This document shows, in pieces, positions 5,628 through 6,806 of a DNA stretch of 6,806 nucleotides; within the stretch, counting starts at the first letter, position 1; the number at the start of each line of letters is the position of its first letter. Origin of the DNA: Alphaproteobacteria bacterium. Lineage in GTDB: Bacteria > Pseudomonadota > Alphaproteobacteria > Micavibrionales > Micavibrionaceae. The position numbers and the translations under genes were made by a program. The stretch lies in contig JAUILO010000131.1 in assembly GCA_030432775.1 (NCBI GenBank), positions 1-6,806 on the forward strand, in the 5' to 3' direction. A model generated the notes under the pieces. That model was not told where the DNA came from. It made no database searches and saw only the letters and a program-made list of their open reading frames with translations.

Positions 5628-6773
5628 ATGACTGACGACGAAGGCAAAAAAGATAAAGATCTCCCTCCACCATTTGAGGCTGAAGATATTGCAGACAATG
5701 ACCCTTTTGCGCAGAATCCATCTGACGGACAGCACCCGCCACAAGGCTTGGCAGCCGCACAGAATATGTCAGAGCCGCCATTACCCGCCGATTCAGATGC
5801 GACCGCGCCAGCAAAATCAATGGCTGAGCCACCCTTACCATCGGACATAGCCGGTAGCAGCGAAGAAAAGAAAACAGAACAAGCGCCCGAAGAACCCGTG
5901 TTCACAAATCTTCCGCCAGAAGATGAGTTTGGGCCTCAAACAACAACACCGCCACCTGCCGAACTTACAGGCGCTATAGATGAAACGCCGGCACAGATTC
6001 CACAAGAACCGGCGCTAACAAATCTGCCGCCCGAGGATGAGTTCGGGCCACAATCCAAACCGCCTGCGCCACCAAAAGCACCAAGCGGCTTTGAACCGGA
6101 AGATCAAGTACCAAGACCTTTTTTACGTGGTGAGGATGCCGGAAAACGAAACTCTCTTTCTCTAGGCGATATTTGTGATTTAACCAGAGGCAATCAGTCA
6201 CTGGCGAATATACGAATTTCGGCAGGCTGGGAACAAGCGGCAATCGAAGAAGATAAAATCGACATGGATCTGAGCATGTTCTTTTTAGATCGCAACGGCA
6301 AAACCCGTGTTGATGAAGATTTCGTTTTTTACAACAACCCAGAAATTCATGATGGCGCAATCAAACATCTTGGCGATAGCCGTACAGGCGCCGGTGAAGG
6401 TGATGACGAAGCCATTCATGTCCAACTTACTAAGATTCCTTTTGATGCGCTTAAAATTATTTTCGTCCTTAGTATCTATGACGACCAGTTTTTAGGCCAT
6501 AATTTCAGTATGGTCAGAGATGTGTTTATCCGTATTTCAGATGAAGATAACGATCGCGAGATATTTCACTATCCGCTTGATGAAGAACATCTGGGCAATA
6601 ACATCACAGCTATTCAGGTCGGCCATATGTTCCGTGAAGGTACCAAATGGATGTTTGAAACACAGGCAGAAACCGCAACAGGCGGTCTGGCCAAGATTGC
6701 CACTGATTACGGCATGGTGATTAAAGAAATGCAATCTGTTGATTTAAACGAAGATGCCGATGAAAAAGTCTAA
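5628..6773 (+). CDS. terD: TerD-domain protein with long proline-rich acidic N-terminal extension
   Basis: A 381-residue protein, twice the usual TerD length of about 190. Residues 176-365 form a full TerD domain: ISAGWEQ (197-203), IDMDLSMFFLDRNGKT (211-226), DFVFYNNP (231-238), GDSRTGAGEGDDEAI (249-263), KIIFVLSIYDD (276-286) and HNFSMVRDVFIRI (291-303). The aspartates of the MDLS strand and the GDSRTGxGEGDDE loop match the Ca2+-binding sites of TerD-type domains. Residues 1-175 are rich in Pro, Glu, Asp and Ala, without signal peptide or membrane segments, and are probably disordered. They contain two repeats: M-[SA]-EPPLP-[AS]-D at 47-55 and 65-73, and EPx[FL]TNLPPEDEFGPQ at 89-104 and 127-142. 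Related short pieces occur at 16-21 and 155-160. The C-terminus is acidic. The protein is probably cytoplasmic and may be tethered to partners by its linker. It is third in the cluster after terA and the antiporter; its stop codon lies in a 15-bp tandem repeat that leads into the next frame. Confidence 0.93.
   Translation: MTDDEGKKDKDLPPPFEAEDIADNDPFAQNPSDGQHPPQGLAAAQNMSEPPLPADSDATAPAKSMAEPPLPSDIAGSSEEKKTEQAPEEPVFTNLPPEDEFGPQTTTPPPAELTGAIDETPAQIPQEPALTNLPPEDEFGPQSKPPAPPKAPSGFEPEDQVPRPFLRGEDAGKRNSLSLGDICDLTRGNQSLANIRISAGWEQAAIEEDKIDMDLSMFFLDRNGKTRVDEDFVFYNNPEIHDGAIKHLGDSRTGAGEGDDEAIHVQLTKIPFDALKIIFVLSIYDDQFLGHNFSMVRDVFIRISDEDNDREIFHYPLDEEHLGNNITAIQVGHMFREGTKWMFETQAETATGGLAKIATDYGMVIKEMQSVDLNEDADEKV
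5766..5846 (+). repeat. Coding repeat M-[SA]-EPPLP-[AS]-D in the TerD linker
   Basis: Residues 47-55 and 65-73 of the TerD protein share seven of nine positions, the differences being Ser/Ala and Ala/Ser, with a period of 18 residues (54 bp). The DNA copies differ at several synonymous positions, so the repeat is not a fresh duplication. Confidence 0.7.
5892..6053 (+). repeat. Coding repeat EPx[FL]TNLPPEDEFGPQ in the TerD linker
   Basis: Two 16-residue blocks (bases 5892-5939 and 6006-6053, residues 89-104 and 127-142) are identical at 14 positions and lie 38 residues apart. Six of the 14 shared residues use different codons, while only two residues changed. That suggests an old duplication whose protein sequence has been held constant, as for a short binding motif. 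Confidence 0.8.
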
Positions 6774-6806
6774 GATGAAAAAGTCTAAACCGTCACAACA
6801 GCCTTC
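6754..6806 (+). CDS. Start of an unidentified gene at the right edge (partial)
   Basis: A frame different from terD opens at 6748, after an in-frame TAA at 6745-6747, and runs off the window. Possible starts are ATG at 6754, 6760 and 6775. The translation from the first is MPMKKSKMKKSKPSQQP, lysine-rich, with the KKSK block doubled by the DNA duplication. None of the starts has a good Shine-Dalgarno, so translation would have to be coupled to terD, which ends at 6773. With at most 17 codons visible no family can be named. It could be a fourth member of the ter cluster or a chance frame. Confidence 0.35.
   Translation, partial: MPMKKSKMKKSKPSQQP
6759..6788 (+). repeat. Exact 15-bp tandem duplication spanning the terD stop codon
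   Basis: GATGAAAAAGTCTAA occurs twice without a gap, at 6759-6773 and 6774-6788. In the first copy it is read as Asp-Glu-Lys-Val-stop, the end of terD. In another frame each copy supplies ATG-AAA-AAG-TCT, so the duplication gives two alternative starts (6760 and 6775) to the downstream frame. The identity is perfect, which suggests a recent slippage or duplication event. Confidence 0.9.

Noticed and set aside
5974..6360. Minus-strand open frame of 128 codons inside terD
   Set aside because: It is antisense to the linker and TerD domain, whose motifs are clear in the plus frame. The antisense translation shows no recognisable family feature.
6719..6773. Acidic C-terminus of TerD as a possible Dot/Icm-type secretion signal, given the DotA/TraY gene nearby
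   Set aside because: Acidic tails are common and TerD proteins are cytoplasmic. Nothing else in the window supports secretion of this protein.
1..6806. CRISPR array, tRNA, rRNA, insertion sequence or attachment site
   Set aside because: No regularly spaced repeats, cloverleaf-like segments, transposase motifs or terminal inverted repeats were seen on either strand.

Overview
The window comes from a Gram-negative bacterium, most likely an alphaproteobacterium of moderate GC content. This rests on the look of the EttA N-terminus, the DotA/TraY-type membrane protein and the YrbG-type antiporter; it is an inference, not a placement. No insertion sequence, integrase, tRNA, rRNA or CRISPR array was seen.

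Left part, minus strand (1-3618). A long reading frame enters from the left edge and starts near 1462. It is the N-terminal 487 codons of a DotA/TraY-family polytopic membrane protein, a component of type IVB (Dot/Icm, IncI-like) secretion and conjugation systems. A 476-bp AT-rich gap follows (1463-1938). It holds inverted repeats, a weak terminator-like hairpin and a hydrophobic reading frame without a good start. Next is a complete ettA (1939-3618), the ABC-F ATPase that gates translation initiation according to energy state.

Right part, plus strand (3804-6806). Divergent from ettA, across a 185-bp intergenic region, lies a compact cluster: a short TerA-like protein, a YrbG-type Ca2+/cation antiporter, and a TerD protein with a long proline-rich acidic N-terminal extension. 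A fourth frame opens at the right edge, overlapping or abutting terD. The three complete genes are separated by only 78 and 27 bp and probably form one operon. TerD-type domains are known Ca2+-binding folds, so an antiporter placed between two of them suggests a Ca2+/metal-linked stress module at the membrane. The usual TerC membrane partner is not visible here.

The most unusual observations are the terA-antiporter-terD arrangement, the internally repeated linker in TerD, and 15-bp tandem duplications that span the stop codons of both terD (exact) and ettA (13 of 15). In terD the duplication also supplies the start region of the next frame. The DotA/TraY gene suggests a type IVB secretion locus may continue beyond the left edge.
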